Shown: piece after piece, positions 26,610-35,499 of the stretch
Layout: each line of letters begins with the position of its first letter
Numbering within the stretch: position 1 is the first letter of the stretch
Origin: Cyclobacterium plantarum
Lineage (GTDB): Bacteria; Bacteroidota; Bacteroidia; Cytophagales; Cyclobacteriaceae
Length of the DNA: 64,000 nucleotides
Reading direction: 5' to 3'
NCBI RefSeq assembly: GCF_011290685.1
Contig: NZ_JAANYN010000008.1
Location: forward strand, 112,107-176,106
The notes under the pieces: generated by a model
What the model saw: the letters and a program-made list of their open reading frames with translations, nothing else
Database searches by the model: none
Told to the model about the DNA's origin: nothing
Program-made: the position numbers and the translations under genes

Positions 26610-27241
26610 TCCAGCTTTATTTTAGAAAATACAAAACTCAATTCAGTAGCGATCTGTAGACTTCTCTCCAGATACTTTTCAGCTTGCTGTGGCGTATCGT
26701 CAAATGCCTTTGGATCTTCATAGGTAATCGGGATCCGCTTTTCTGCTCCCGCAATAAAAGGACAACCTGCATCTGCCTGCGAACAGGTCATGATGGCTGC
26801 AAAATCCGATTTTGGATTAAAAGTATCATCATAGGTTTTGGAAAAACCTATGACAGGATGGGCATTTTCTCCATATTTGATACTGTACACCGGGTTATTG
26901 CCTTCGGAAAGGGTACTGATTTCAAAACCCTGATTTGCCAGGGTTTTAGCAGCCATGGGAAAGAGGGCTGTGGCTTCCGTACCTCCCGAGTAACAATTCA
27001 CATTCGGTATGCCAAATTTGGTTGCCAGTGTTTGTGCCCATACCTGAGACAGGTGACTACGGCGTGAGTTGTGGGTACATATAAAGTTGATTCTTAATGC
27101 CTTATTATGCATTACTTTATCCTGAATATAATCAACCAGGTATTGCAATAGCTTCTTTCTTTCGGCTGATATAGAATGAAAATCTAAATTTTTTATGATC
27201 GTTTCTATTTCAGGAAATAATTCATTGTTGGGTACAGACAT
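26606..27241 (-). CDS. arsC: Arsenate reductase, low-molecular-weight phosphatase type
   Basis: From ATG 27241 the product has 211 residues. It has an N-terminal helical extension of about 48 residues before the phosphatase-like domain. The P-loop is CTHNSRRS (Cys55 to Arg61, CX5R), and further Cys appear in MTCSQADAGCPF, matching the thioredoxin-coupled ArsC/LMW-PTPase class with a Cys relay. It reduces arsenate to arsenite for export or methylation. An upstream ATG at 27310 would overlap the arsM 3' end and is less likely. It overlaps acr3 by four bases. Confidence 0.9.
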   Translation of the reverse strand: MSVPNNELFPEIETIIKNLDFHSISAERKKLLQYLVDYIQDKVMHNKALRINFICTHNSRRSHLSQVWAQTLATKFGIPNVNCYSGGTEATALFPMAAKTLANQGFEISTLSEGNNPVYSIKYGENAHPVIGFSKTYDDTFNPKSDFAAIMTCSQADAGCPFIAGAEKRIPITYEDPKAFDDTPQQAEKYLERSLQIATELSFVFSKIKLE

Positions 27242-27276
27242 GGAGGTAAGAAGTAAAGTTGGTGGCTGGAAATGGT

Positions 27277-28155
27277 TTAGCAACATCCTGATGAAGTGCC
27301 GGGAACACAAGTACTGGTTTGGTCTCCGATTGCATTTGGAAGGCTTTTTAAGGGTTTGATGCCAGGTTTTTTAGCAAACAAGGTGATACTGAATATGCCG
27401 GTTTCTCCGGACTTGAAATCTGCTTTTTGATCTGCATCCATGTACCGGTCCAATATGCTATCAGGCAGGGTAATTGGTTTTTCCTTTTGGATGGCAATAT
27501 CTATAAATCCAGCCTTATTGATGTGCGCAATATAATCCTCTTTTAGAATGGCACCTGACACGCATCCGGCATACATTTCTGCATCGGTCTTCAGTGCTTC
27601 CGGTAAATCTCCCACCAACACAATGTCAGAGATACTGAAATGTCCGCCAGGCTTAAGGGTACGGTAAATTTCCCCGATTACTTTTTGCTTGTCCGGCACT
27701 AAATTGAGAACACAGTTACTGACGATTACATCTGCTACATTATCTGAAACAGGCATTTCTTCAATATCTCCTTGCCGAAATTCCACATTATTATACCCCA
27801 GTTTTTCTGCATTGGCACGGGCTTTCCGGATCATCGGCGCTGTAAAATCAATGCCAATCACCTTGCCTTCGGCTCCCGTTTCATGCCGGGCTACAAAGCA
27901 GTCATTACCCGCGCCAGAACCCAGGTCTATAACGGTGTCTCCTTTTTGAATTTTGGCGAATTGAGTGGGTAATCCGCAACCCAGGCCCAGATCTGCGGCT
28001 GCATGATACCCTTCTACTTTGGCATAATCATCGGTCATCAGGTGATAAACCTCTTCGGTCCCGGCAGCACCGGAGCAGCAAGAACCACTTTCCTGATGGG
28101 CGATTTCGCTATATTTTTTCTGAACCAGTTTTTTTAATCCTTCTGATGTTTTCAT
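27277..28155 (-). CDS. arsM: Arsenite S-adenosylmethionine methyltransferase
   Basis: From ATG 28155 the product has 292 residues: the SAM-binding motif VIDLGSGAGNDCF, the ArsM segment YHAAADLGLGCGLPTQFA, the conserved YAGCVSGAILKEDY with its arsenite-binding Cys, SNCVLNLVPDK, and an N-terminal Cys pair (SGSCCSGAAG). The C-terminus ends in a Cys-rich tail (TSTCVPGTSSGCC), like ArsD and ArsR here. ArsM converts As(III) to methylated, partly volatile forms in the cytoplasm. It follows arsR by 11 bases and precedes arsC by 35. The frame is open to 28185 but that would overlap arsR. Confidence 0.93.
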   Translation of the reverse strand: MKTSEGLKKLVQKKYSEIAHQESGSCCSGAAGTEEVYHLMTDDYAKVEGYHAAADLGLGCGLPTQFAKIQKGDTVIDLGSGAGNDCFVARHETGAEGKVIGIDFTAPMIRKARANAEKLGYNNVEFRQGDIEEMPVSDNVADVIVSNCVLNLVPDKQKVIGEIYRTLKPGGHFSISDIVLVGDLPEALKTDAEMYAGCVSGAILKEDYIAHINKAGFIDIAIQKEKPITLPDSILDRYMDADQKADFKSGETGIFSITLFAKKPGIKPLKSLPNAIGDQTSTCVPGTSSGCC

Positions 28156-28166
28156 ATTTTTTTGAT

Positions 28167-28508
28167 TTAACAATTTGGACCACAATTGGGATCAGGGGTG
28201 GGGTAACTTTCGAAAAGGGTATTGAAAATACCTTTGATTTCTTCCCAGCGCCCCGGGTTGATGCAGTAACTCACAGAGACCCCTTCTATGGTCCCCTGGA
28301 TGATACCGCTGTTTTTTAATTCCTTGAGGTGTTGGCTAATGGTGGCTTGTGCCAGACCCAATTCTTCTACCAAATGTCCGTTGATGCACGTATTGGATTT
28401 GAGCAGGTATTGAAGGATGGCTACCCGGGCCGGATGTGCCAAAACTTTGGCTATTGCAGCAAGTTCATTTTGCGTTTTGCTGAATAAATCACTTTTGGTT
28501 ACTCCCAT
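28167..28508 (-). CDS. arsR: ArsR/SmtB-family metalloregulator
   Basis: The 113-residue protein is a winged-helix ArsR repressor: AKVLAHPARVAILQYLL, the metal-box region KSNTCINGHLVEELGLAQATISQHLKEL, and a C-terminal tail YPTPDPNCGPNC with two Cys. The canonical ELCVCDL metal site is replaced by NTCINGHL, so As(III) may bind through Cys of helix 3 together with the C-terminal pair. It sits inside the operon and probably represses it through a site upstream of arsD (30926-30937). Confidence 0.92.
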   Translation of the reverse strand: MGVTKSDLFSKTQNELAAIAKVLAHPARVAILQYLLKSNTCINGHLVEELGLAQATISQHLKELKNSGIIQGTIEGVSVSYCINPGRWEEIKGIFNTLFESYPTPDPNCGPNC

Positions 28509-28509
28509 C

Positions 28510-30288
28510 TTAAACGTTTTTTTCCACTATGTTTTCTTTATAAAAATCCAGCAAGGCTGGCAATAAATTTTCTGTAGGCAAGTAGGGAATGCCAAATACC
28601 CTATCGGCCAGCCCTTCACGGATGTTCTTGAAAACCTCTGCTTCCGCAGTTGCCCTGCTTTTCAGCAAGGGATCCTTGATGGATGCATGCATGGCTAAGC
28701 TCTGGTTTACCACCCAGGCATAGGGGCTGATTCCGGCACGCCTTAAATCTTCCTGTAGAGCAGCTGCCTCCCGCATGGGGGTGGTTTCGGGCAGGGAAAT
28801 CAAAATGATCTTTGTCAAATTCCCATCTTTCAAGGCCATAAAGGGAGTTTTTATTTTATCTGGATGCAGGCCCGTATGTCGCATTACTTCCCGGTGGTAA
28901 CTTCCTGCGGTATCCAGCAGCAATAAAGTATGCCCTGTGGGAGCTGTATCAATTACCACAAATTTTCGTTTGGCCTGCTGTATGGCTTTGGAAAAGGCAT
29001 GGAAAACAGCTACCTCTTCCGTACAGGGAGATTTCAGGTCCTCACGCAGGAGTTTTATACCTTGTTCATCCAGTTTACCACCTTTTTGTTGTAATATTTT
29101 TTCGGTATACCGCTGGGTCTCCAATTTGGGGTCAATACGATCTATGGTAAGGCTGGGCGGTATTGCGTCCAATTGATGGATAAAGTCCTGCACATGGGCT
29201 GCAGGGTCTGTGGTAGTCAGGTGTACTTCAAAGCCTTTCCTGGCGATCATGATGGCCAGGGCGGAAGCGGTAATGGTTTTGCCTACGCCACCCTTTCCCA
29301 TGGTCATGAGCAGGCCATGGTCCTGGTTTTTGGTAATCCCTTCAACCAAAAGGTCCAGTCCGTCTAAATGCAGGATCGGGTCGCCTTGATCGGACGCTAC
29401 ATTTGCCTGCAATTTCTCGTCCAAAAGGGAGCGGAGCTTTTCTACCCCCAATACATTATAGGCTAAAAGGGGATATTGCTGCAAGGCCAGACCCTTTAGA
29501 TTTTCAGGAATGGATTTCAACTGCTCTTGTGCCATTGCCTCCATTTTAACAGCAAAAGCATCTGAAGGATCAAGGGCCTTAAATACCCCGTTGATCAGTA
29601 ATTTTTGATTGTTCAATCCCAATTCCCTGAGTTCTTCACTGCTACGGGAAGCCTCCTTCAAAGAGGATTTTTCGGCCCGGGACACCAGGTAAAATGTGGT
29701 TTGTGAAGCATCCCTTAAAGTGGAAACCACCTTGTTGTAACGTTCCTGACTACTCTTCAGGGCGGAAGTCGGGCCCAGGCAGGAAGCCCCGTCCGGATTT
29801 TCTTTCGAAAATGAGGCCCAGGCCGCAGGCAGTTCCAGCAGCCTTAGGGTATGTCCCGTAGGGGCAGTATCGAAAATGATGACATCAAATTGATTGCCTT
29901 CGTTTTCTCCTGAAATAAACCGGGAAAATTCGTCAAAGGAAGCAATTTCTGTGGTGCAGGCCCCGGAAAGCTCTTCTTTCATTTTCTTGATATCCGATGC
30001 CGGCAAAATACCGCTTAAAGGTTCCGTTACCCGATTGCGGTACTCATGAGCAGCAATTTCCGGATTGATGTTTAGGGCAAATAAATTGTCCAGTCCTTTT
30101 ACAGCTTGAATTTTTTCGCTGACAGGACTGTCCAGCACATCCTCCAGGTTGGATGCCGGATCTGTACTGATTAATAGCACTTTATGACCTTCATCAGCCA
30201 TTTTAACAGCAGTAGCACAGGATAGGGAAGTCTTGCCTACACCGCCTTTACCGGTAAAAAATAGATACTGTGATTTAGTGCTTTGCAT
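28510..30288 (-). CDS. arsA: Arsenical pump-driving ATPase ArsA (tandem)
   Basis: The 592-residue protein is the two-domain ArsA. P-loops GKGGVGKTS (about residue 13) and GKGGVGKTI (about 332), and the signature DTAPTGHTLRLL / DTAPTGHTLLLL appears once in each half. The arsenite-site Cys of E. coli ArsA are matched by GACTTEIASFDEF, GASCLGP and SPCTEEVAVFHAF. It hydrolyses ATP when it binds As(III) and drives the membrane pump. Its pump here is ACR3 rather than ArsB. It follows arsD by 27 bases, the usual arsDA pair in which ArsD loads ArsA. Confidence 0.95.
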   Translation of the reverse strand: MQSTKSQYLFFTGKGGVGKTSLSCATAVKMADEGHKVLLISTDPASNLEDVLDSPVSEKIQAVKGLDNLFALNINPEIAAHEYRNRVTEPLSGILPASDIKKMKEELSGACTTEIASFDEFSRFISGENEGNQFDVIIFDTAPTGHTLRLLELPAAWASFSKENPDGASCLGPTSALKSSQERYNKVVSTLRDASQTTFYLVSRAEKSSLKEASRSSEELRELGLNNQKLLINGVFKALDPSDAFAVKMEAMAQEQLKSIPENLKGLALQQYPLLAYNVLGVEKLRSLLDEKLQANVASDQGDPILHLDGLDLLVEGITKNQDHGLLMTMGKGGVGKTITASALAIMIARKGFEVHLTTTDPAAHVQDFIHQLDAIPPSLTIDRIDPKLETQRYTEKILQQKGGKLDEQGIKLLREDLKSPCTEEVAVFHAFSKAIQQAKRKFVVIDTAPTGHTLLLLDTAGSYHREVMRHTGLHPDKIKTPFMALKDGNLTKIILISLPETTPMREAAALQEDLRRAGISPYAWVVNQSLAMHASIKDPLLKSRATAEAEVFKNIREGLADRVFGIPYLPTENLLPALLDFYKENIVEKNV

Positions 30289-30315
30289 GATTTACAGAAT
30301 TTAATATAAAAGGGT

Positions 30316-30909
30316 TTAGCAACAGCCTGATCCGGGAGCACAGGCATTGGAAGCCGGCTGCATTTCATTCAACAAGGCATTGGCCTGGTTGATGATTTCC
30401 TGACTGATGCTGTTTTTTACCTCATTTCCAATATTCATGGCTTCGGCAATTTCCTGAATAGCAATCCCGTATTTTTTCGCTGCTGTTACATAATGTTTTA
30501 GCGCACTTTCATTGGAGGAGGCTATGGCCGCCCCAATGGCAATGAGAGTTGTGGTCTTTTGTTTGGGACTTACTTGAATAGGAGAGTCCTTGGATGCCCT
30601 TTCCAGAGTTTCCTGCTCCACTAATTGCATCCATTCTGCTTTGGAAGGATATTTACCAGCCATTATCACCTTTTCGTTCAGCAAAATATAGGGTAAAGCT
30701 TCCATTCCTTCCTCACGCAACCGGGCTATGGCCTCAGGGTATTGTTGAAATGCTTCTCCATCATTGGAAAGGTTATGTCGGTGAACTTCATGTCCCAGGG
30801 ACTTCAGCCACTTGACATGGGCTGCTGTCTGCACCAGGGCATCATCCACTTCGGGACCACAAACACCCGTATTGCAACACATGGCAGGGTCTAACAGGGT
30901 TATTTTCAT
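30316..30909 (-). CDS. arsD: ArsD arsenic metallochaperone with C-terminal AhpD-like extension
   Basis: Residues 1-105 are ArsD: MCCNTGVCG gives Cys11, Cys12 and Cys17 (E. coli 12, 13, 18), then a thioredoxin-like fold with LPYILLNEKVIMAGKYPS. The protein is 197 residues, while classical ArsD is about 120. Residues about 118-180 resemble an AhpD/carboxymuconolactone-decarboxylase helical motif (LIAIGAAIASSNESALKHYV, then KKYGIAIQEIAEAMNIGNEV), but the usual CxxC is replaced by NESA. A tail ending ACAPGSGCC adds three Cys. It hands As(III) to ArsA. First gene of the operon. Confidence 0.9.
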   Translation of the reverse strand: MKITLLDPAMCCNTGVCGPEVDDALVQTAAHVKWLKSLGHEVHRHNLSNDGEAFQQYPEAIARLREEGMEALPYILLNEKVIMAGKYPSKAEWMQLVEQETLERASKDSPIQVSPKQKTTTLIAIGAAIASSNESALKHYVTAAKKYGIAIQEIAEAMNIGNEVKNSISQEIINQANALLNEMQPASNACAPGSGCC

Positions 30910-30925
30910 GATTTGTTTTATTATT

Positions 30926-30937
30926 ATATTGCAATAT
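30926..30937. promoter_or_regulatory. Candidate ArsR operator ATATTGCAATAT
   Basis: A perfect 12-bp palindrome 16 bases upstream of the arsD start, at the only promoter position for the six-gene arsenic operon. Assignment to ArsR rests on position and on the AT-rich palindromic form usual for the family. Confidence 0.5.
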
Positions 30938-31303
30938 TACGATTAATCATTTAAAGAAAAAATAATCCTGCTGATTTTATCTATTGTTGATTTGAAAAAT
31001 TTAAAGCTTATGGTAAAAGGCCTGTTCCGTCCATCATAAGGAGAGATTTTTTTGGGTACATCAAATTTTTACATTTAGATTTAATGGTATTTATGAAAGT
31101 AAATCCCCCTCCTGAAAAAATTCAGGACAGGTTTTTCTCCATTTCAAATGGGGATTCACAGAAATGGGAGAAGCAGTTTGAAGTATCTATTCTTTTTAAC
31201 AATTATGGAGAATTATTGGGGAAATGCACAGGATTAAATATTATTTTTGGAAATCACTGTACATTAATTTTGTAACCTTTACCTGGATTTAAAATGTTTC
31301 ACT
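30938..31303. other. Divergent intergenic region between arsenic operon and esterase genes
   Basis: About 365 AT-rich bases. An open frame at 31084-31275 (63 codons) lacks coding character and any recognisable domain, so I do not call it. No terminator or repeat seen. Confidence 0.35.
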
Positions 31304-32314
31304 ATGGGAAATTTAAAATTAACCTTTTTTGCGATCCTTGTTTACTTTGTCCACTTGCCCCTTACATTTTCCCAAATCCAAACCCAAGGGACAACCATGC
31401 AATCACCTGAAAATAAAGAAGTACAACGGAAAATATTATACCAACTTTTGGGCAGGTTACCAGACAGGGAGCGTCCAATTACTGTAGAACTGATATCCAC
31501 GGAAGAAAAAGACGGCGTCATCATAGAAAAATTAATGCTGGATATCAATGGGCAGGAGTTGGTTCCCGCTTTTTTTACCAAACCCAAAAATGCAAGCGGC
31601 AAACTGCCTGTGGTGCTCTTCAACCATTCCCATTTTGGCCAATACGAGGTAGGAAAAAATGAATTTGTGAATGGAAGAAAAGAAATGCAATCACCTCCCT
31701 ATGCTTTTGCCCTGGCCAAAGAAGGCTATGCCGGATTGTGCATTGATTCCTGGGGATTTGGTGAAAGGTCGGGAAGGGCTGAATTGGATATTTTTAAAGA
31801 GATGATCTGGCAGGGACAGGTTCTTTTTGGCATGATGGTCTATGACAATTTGCGGGCCCTGGACTACCTGGTATCCAGGGAGGATATAGATAAAGACCGC
31901 ATCGCCACCATGGGCATGTCCATGGGCAGCACAATGGCCTGGTGGCTGTCTGCATTGGATGAGCGAATCAAGGTTTGTGTGGACCTGAACTGTTTGACGG
32001 ACTTTCACACCCTGATGGAGCAGGGAGATCTCCGGCTGCATGGCATTTATTATTATGTTCCGGATTTGCTGAATCATTTTACCACTTCATCCATCAATGC
32101 CCTGATTTCCCCCAGGCCACATTTGGGTCTGGCAGGGGAGTTCGATCCCCTCACACCCATGGAGGGACTTAAAATTATCGATAAAAATCTACAGAAGGTC
32201 TATGAAAAAGATGGTGCCCCTGATGCCTGGAAATTAAATATTTATCCTGTAGCCCATGAAGAAACAGCTGAGATGAGAAAGGATATTTTACAGTTTTTGA
32301 GGGATTGGTTGTAA
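31304..32314 (+). CDS. Secreted alpha/beta hydrolase (dienelactone hydrolase / acetyl-xylan-esterase-like)
   Basis: A signal peptide (about residues 1-23, HLPLTFSQ) precedes an alpha/beta-hydrolase domain. Visible elements are the oxyanion strand PVVLFNHSHFGQYEVG, GYAGLCIDSWGFGERSGR, the nucleophile elbow GMSMGS (Ser about 207), the acid region GEFDPLTP and the His in YPVAHEETAEM. The arrangement resembles dienelactone hydrolases and acetyl-xylan or related deacetylases. Substrate unknown. It precedes a CE15-type esterase gene (its ATG comes 26 bases after this stop), suggesting linked action on acylated or esterified plant polysaccharide; that is an inference. Confidence 0.8.
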   Translation: MGNLKLTFFAILVYFVHLPLTFSQIQTQGTTMQSPENKEVQRKILYQLLGRLPDRERPITVELISTEEKDGVIIEKLMLDINGQELVPAFFTKPKNASGKLPVVLFNHSHFGQYEVGKNEFVNGRKEMQSPPYAFALAKEGYAGLCIDSWGFGERSGRAELDIFKEMIWQGQVLFGMMVYDNLRALDYLVSREDIDKDRIATMGMSMGSTMAWWLSALDERIKVCVDLNCLTDFHTLMEQGDLRLHGIYYYVPDLLNHFTTSSINALISPRPHLGLAGEFDPLTPMEGLKIIDKNLQKVYEKDGAPDAWKLNIYPVAHEETAEMRKDILQFLRDWL

Positions 32315-32339
32315 ATTGGAAAAAATAAACCCAACTGAC

Positions 32340-33587
32340 ATGAGATTCATTTGCCTTTTACTATTAATTTTTCCCTCTCTTCTTTTTGGACAGGAATTCA
32401 TACCCAATTACGATGAATCAAAAGTTCCTGATTATCAGTTGCCTGATCCTTTGGTCTTTGAAAACGGGGAAAAGGTAAGCAGCCCGGAGGACTGGGAAAA
32501 AAAGCGTGTCGAAACTTTAAGGTATTTTGAAACGGAAGTATATGGCATTAGTCCGGCCTGGGATGGTGAAATTAAGGCAGAAATTATTACCGAGCTTTTA
32601 AATGCTCTCGGAGGTAAGGCAGAAAGAAGGGAAGTAAAACTGACTTTACAGCGCAATGGGAAGGAAGTTGATCTATATGTTTTGATTTATTTGCCGAAGA
32701 TTGAACAGGCAGCCCCTGTTATTTTGGGGTTAAACTTTTATGGCAACCATACCTTGTCCGATGACCCGACCATTCGTGTTACGGATGCCTGGATCAGAAA
32801 CAATGAGACTTATGGTGCTACAGATCACAAGGCTTCTGAGAAAGGCAGGGGTCTGAGGCGGGAGAATTGGGCAGTTGAAGAAGCCATCAACAGGGGTTAT
32901 GGAATTGCAACCCTGTATTATGGAGAGCTGGACCCTGATTTTGACGATGGTTTTGAAAACGGGGTACATGCACTTTATCAGGAAGAGCGCAACGAAAGTT
33001 CCTGGGGAGCTGTGGGCGCCTGGGCCTGGGGGCTTTCCCGGGTGATGGATTATCTGGAAACCCTGGATGACGTGGATGCTGCAAAGGTAGCCGTGCTGGG
33101 CCACAGCCGATTGGGAAAAGCGGCATTATGGGCTGGTGCCACCGACACCCGTTTTGCATTGGTGATATCGAATAACTCCGGTTGTGGCGGGGCAGCCCTC
33201 TCCAGGAGGAACTACGGGGAGACGGTAGGCAGGATCAACAGGGCCTTTCCGCATTGGTTTGCAAAGCGGTTTGATCACTACAGCGAAAATGAGACCGCGC
33301 TTCCCATCGACCAGCATCAACTCATTGCACTGATGGCTCCCCGTCCGGTGTACATTGCCAGCGGGGTGGATGACCGATGGGCAGATCCAAAGGGAGAGTT
33401 TCTTAGTGGCCTGTATGCCAACCCCGTATATCAATTGTTTGGCAAAACAGGCATGCCCGAAAATAAGCAACCTGCCGTTGACCAACCTGTAATGGGAGAA
33501 ATTGGGTACCATGTAAGAAGTGGGGGGCATGGCATGTTGCCTTATGACATGCACCAATATTTTAATTTTGCGGACAAACATTGGTAG
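32340..33587 (+). CDS. CE15-type glucuronoyl esterase-like secreted hydrolase
   Basis: From ATG 32340 the product has 415 residues with a signal peptide (MRFICLLLLIFPSLLFGQ). It follows the CE15 pattern: an N-terminal PDPLVF...W..R...L..FE..VYG segment, GWAW-like GAVGAWAWGLSRVMDYLE, the nucleophile motif GHSRLGKAALWAGA, NNSGCGGAALSRR, APRPVYIASGVDDRWADP and a terminal RSGGHGML with the catalytic His. CE15 enzymes cleave glucuronoyl esters between lignin and glucuronoxylan. A TTG at 32316 would extend the frame but would spoil the signal peptide. It is cotranscribed with the preceding hydrolase. Confidence 0.85.
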   Translation: MRFICLLLLIFPSLLFGQEFIPNYDESKVPDYQLPDPLVFENGEKVSSPEDWEKKRVETLRYFETEVYGISPAWDGEIKAEIITELLNALGGKAERREVKLTLQRNGKEVDLYVLIYLPKIEQAAPVILGLNFYGNHTLSDDPTIRVTDAWIRNNETYGATDHKASEKGRGLRRENWAVEEAINRGYGIATLYYGELDPDFDDGFENGVHALYQEERNESSWGAVGAWAWGLSRVMDYLETLDDVDAAKVAVLGHSRLGKAALWAGATDTRFALVISNNSGCGGAALSRRNYGETVGRINRAFPHWFAKRFDHYSENETALPIDQHQLIALMAPRPVYIASGVDDRWADPKGEFLSGLYANPVYQLFGKTGMPENKQPAVDQPVMGEIGYHVRSGGHGMLPYDMHQYFNFADKHW

Positions 33588-33742
33588 GATATAGACTGAA
33601 AAATCATCGCAGGATAACCCAAATATTGGAATTTTCCGAAGAAAAAGAACGCAGAACTGCCGCCTGTAATTTGGAAAGCGTACTTTTAAAATTCCATGTT
33701 TTTTAACCTACCTTCGTAAGATTATTTAACCAGCTTTTCAAG

Positions 33743-34624
33743 ATGTTTTATTACAACCCTAAGGATTGGCTGAATGCCATTTTCAGAATCACCAAGTCAG
33801 ATACCATACGGACCTTGATGCCCAGTTTGGTTTTTATGGCCTTGTATTCATGGGGCATCGTATACCTGGAAGTCTATTACCTCAAGCTTTCTGAAACCAG
33901 TTATGCCAAAGACCTGACCATCATGCATTCCCTTTTGGGTTTTGCCATATCCATGCTACTGGTTTTCAGGACCAACACTGCCTATGACCGCTGGTGGGAG
34001 GGAAGGAAGCTTTGGGGAAGCCTGGTAAATAACAGCAGAAATCTGGCCATAAAGATGCAGGTATATTTACCTGATGATGATCAGGGGACAAAAACGTTTT
34101 TCAGACAAGTAATCCCTTTGTATGCCGCTTCATTGCAAAAACACCTGCAAAAGCAAAGTACCAAATTTCAATTGGATGAAAAGCCACATCCTGAACTTCC
34201 AGACTTTAAAGACAATACCCATGTGCCGAACAGGGTAGCAGAAAGCATCATCAATAAAATCTATGACCTGTACAAACACAAAATAATTTCGGGTGACCAA
34301 CTCATTACCCTAAATGAAGAAATGGCTTCATTTACCAATATTTGTGGGGCTTGTGAGCGCATAAAAAATACCCCCATACCATTTAGTTACAGCTCATTTA
34401 TCAAAAAATTTATTTTTTTATATGTGATTACCCTTCCCTTTGGGCTGGCTTTGACTTTAGGGTATTTTACCATTCCTGTGACAACGTTTATCTTTTATGT
34501 GCTGGCCAGCCTGGAATTGATTGCTGAAGAAATCGAGGATCCTTTTGGTACGGATATCAATGACCTGCCTATGGAAAAAATAGCAGACAACATCAATAAT
34601 AATGTAAAGGAAATTCTGAAATAG
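33743..34624 (+). CDS. Bestrophin-family (UPF0187) anion channel-like protein
   Basis: The 293-residue membrane protein matches bacterial bestrophins: N-terminal YNPKDWL, membrane helices at about 25-45 and 60-80, the signature FRTNTAYDRWWEGRKLWGSLVNNSRN, a cytoplasmic helical middle (about 110-210), then GACERIKNTPIPFSYSSFIK, two more helices and the terminal EEIEDPFGTDINDLPM (acidic cluster like the Ca-clasp region of animal bestrophins). Prokaryotic members form pentameric ion channels. It is monocistronic and convergent with the TauE gene. Confidence 0.93.
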   Translation: MFYYNPKDWLNAIFRITKSDTIRTLMPSLVFMALYSWGIVYLEVYYLKLSETSYAKDLTIMHSLLGFAISMLLVFRTNTAYDRWWEGRKLWGSLVNNSRNLAIKMQVYLPDDDQGTKTFFRQVIPLYAASLQKHLQKQSTKFQLDEKPHPELPDFKDNTHVPNRVAESIINKIYDLYKHKIISGDQLITLNEEMASFTNICGACERIKNTPIPFSYSSFIKKFIFLYVITLPFGLALTLGYFTIPVTTFIFYVLASLELIAEEIEDPFGTDINDLPMEKIADNINNNVKEILK

Positions 34625-34654
34625 TTGATGCTTTACCTACCAACCTCGTCTTGT

Positions 34655-35455
34655 TCAGCCTGGTATAATAAACTCTTTTATGACTATTACTGCCCCGATC
34701 GTTAGCGTAAACCACCCGAAGGACCTTTGCAAGCTCAGGGCTGGCAAATCAACACTAAACCGGCTGCCAACATAGATGCCCGAAACAGCCAGACCGGTGA
34801 TCAGTAAAAGAAAATCCCAGTGAATGGAATAGTTGAGGAGGTCCCCTATAAAGCCAATCAGGGAGTTGCTGGCTACAATCAATAAGGTGGTACCAATGGC
34901 TGTTTTAAGTGGTAATTTAGTGATAAAGCCAAGCACCGGGATAATCAGGAAACCTCCCCCTACACCTACAAGGCCGGTTACCAATCCTGACAGCAGGCCA
35001 AAAACAACCAGCGGAATTACCGATGCTTTACCATTAGTAGTGCTGTTCAATGGTTTTCCTAAAATCATGTTTAAGGAGGCAAAGATTAAAAGGAAAGCAA
35101 AAATGCTTAAAATAAAAGTGTTTTTAGTTAATTTAAAGTTTCCCATCTGCATGATCATCTCAGGTAGGGCAGGAACCATCCATTTTCGCATCAAAAAAAT
35201 GGATAGGATAGAGGGTATACCAAAAATCAAACCCGCTTTCATGTTGACCAATTGTGCTTTGTACTTGAGCACTGATCCTACCAGGCTGCTGATGCCTACA
35301 ATAAATAGAGAATAGGCAGAAGCCAGTACCACATCCAGAGAGAAAAGATAAACCAGGATAGGTACAGCCAAAATGGAGCCTCCAGATCCTAAAATACCGA
35401 GGACAAGGCCTACAAAAAATAAACAAAAATAACCCAGTAATTCCATATGGAGCAT
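34655..35455 (-). CDS. TauE/SafE family sulfite/organosulfur permease
   Basis: A 266-residue protein with about eight membrane helices and the two related halves typical of TauE/SafE: GLVLGILGSGGSILAVPILVYLF near the N-terminus and GLVTGLVGVGGGFLIIPVLGF in the second half. Members export sulfite, sulfoacetate or take up sulfur compounds. Here it is the last gene of an operon with a TsdA-like cytochrome and two DsrE-like proteins, so movement of a sulfur oxyanion is likely. Confidence 0.9.
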   Translation of the reverse strand: MLHMELLGYFCLFFVGLVLGILGSGGSILAVPILVYLFSLDVVLASAYSLFIVGISSLVGSVLKYKAQLVNMKAGLIFGIPSILSIFLMRKWMVPALPEMIMQMGNFKLTKNTFILSIFAFLLIFASLNMILGKPLNSTTNGKASVIPLVVFGLLSGLVTGLVGVGGGFLIIPVLGFITKLPLKTAIGTTLLIVASNSLIGFIGDLLNYSIHWDFLLLITGLAVSGIYVGSRFSVDLPALSLQRSFGWFTLTIGAVIVIKEFIIPG

Positions 35456-35499
35456 TTTTCGGGAGGATATTTTTAGCCACCTCCCCTCAGGTATCCGAT

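Noticed and set aside
31084-31275. 63-codon frame in the divergent region before the esterase operon
   Set aside because: No ribosome site, no domain and composition like the surrounding AT-rich DNA.
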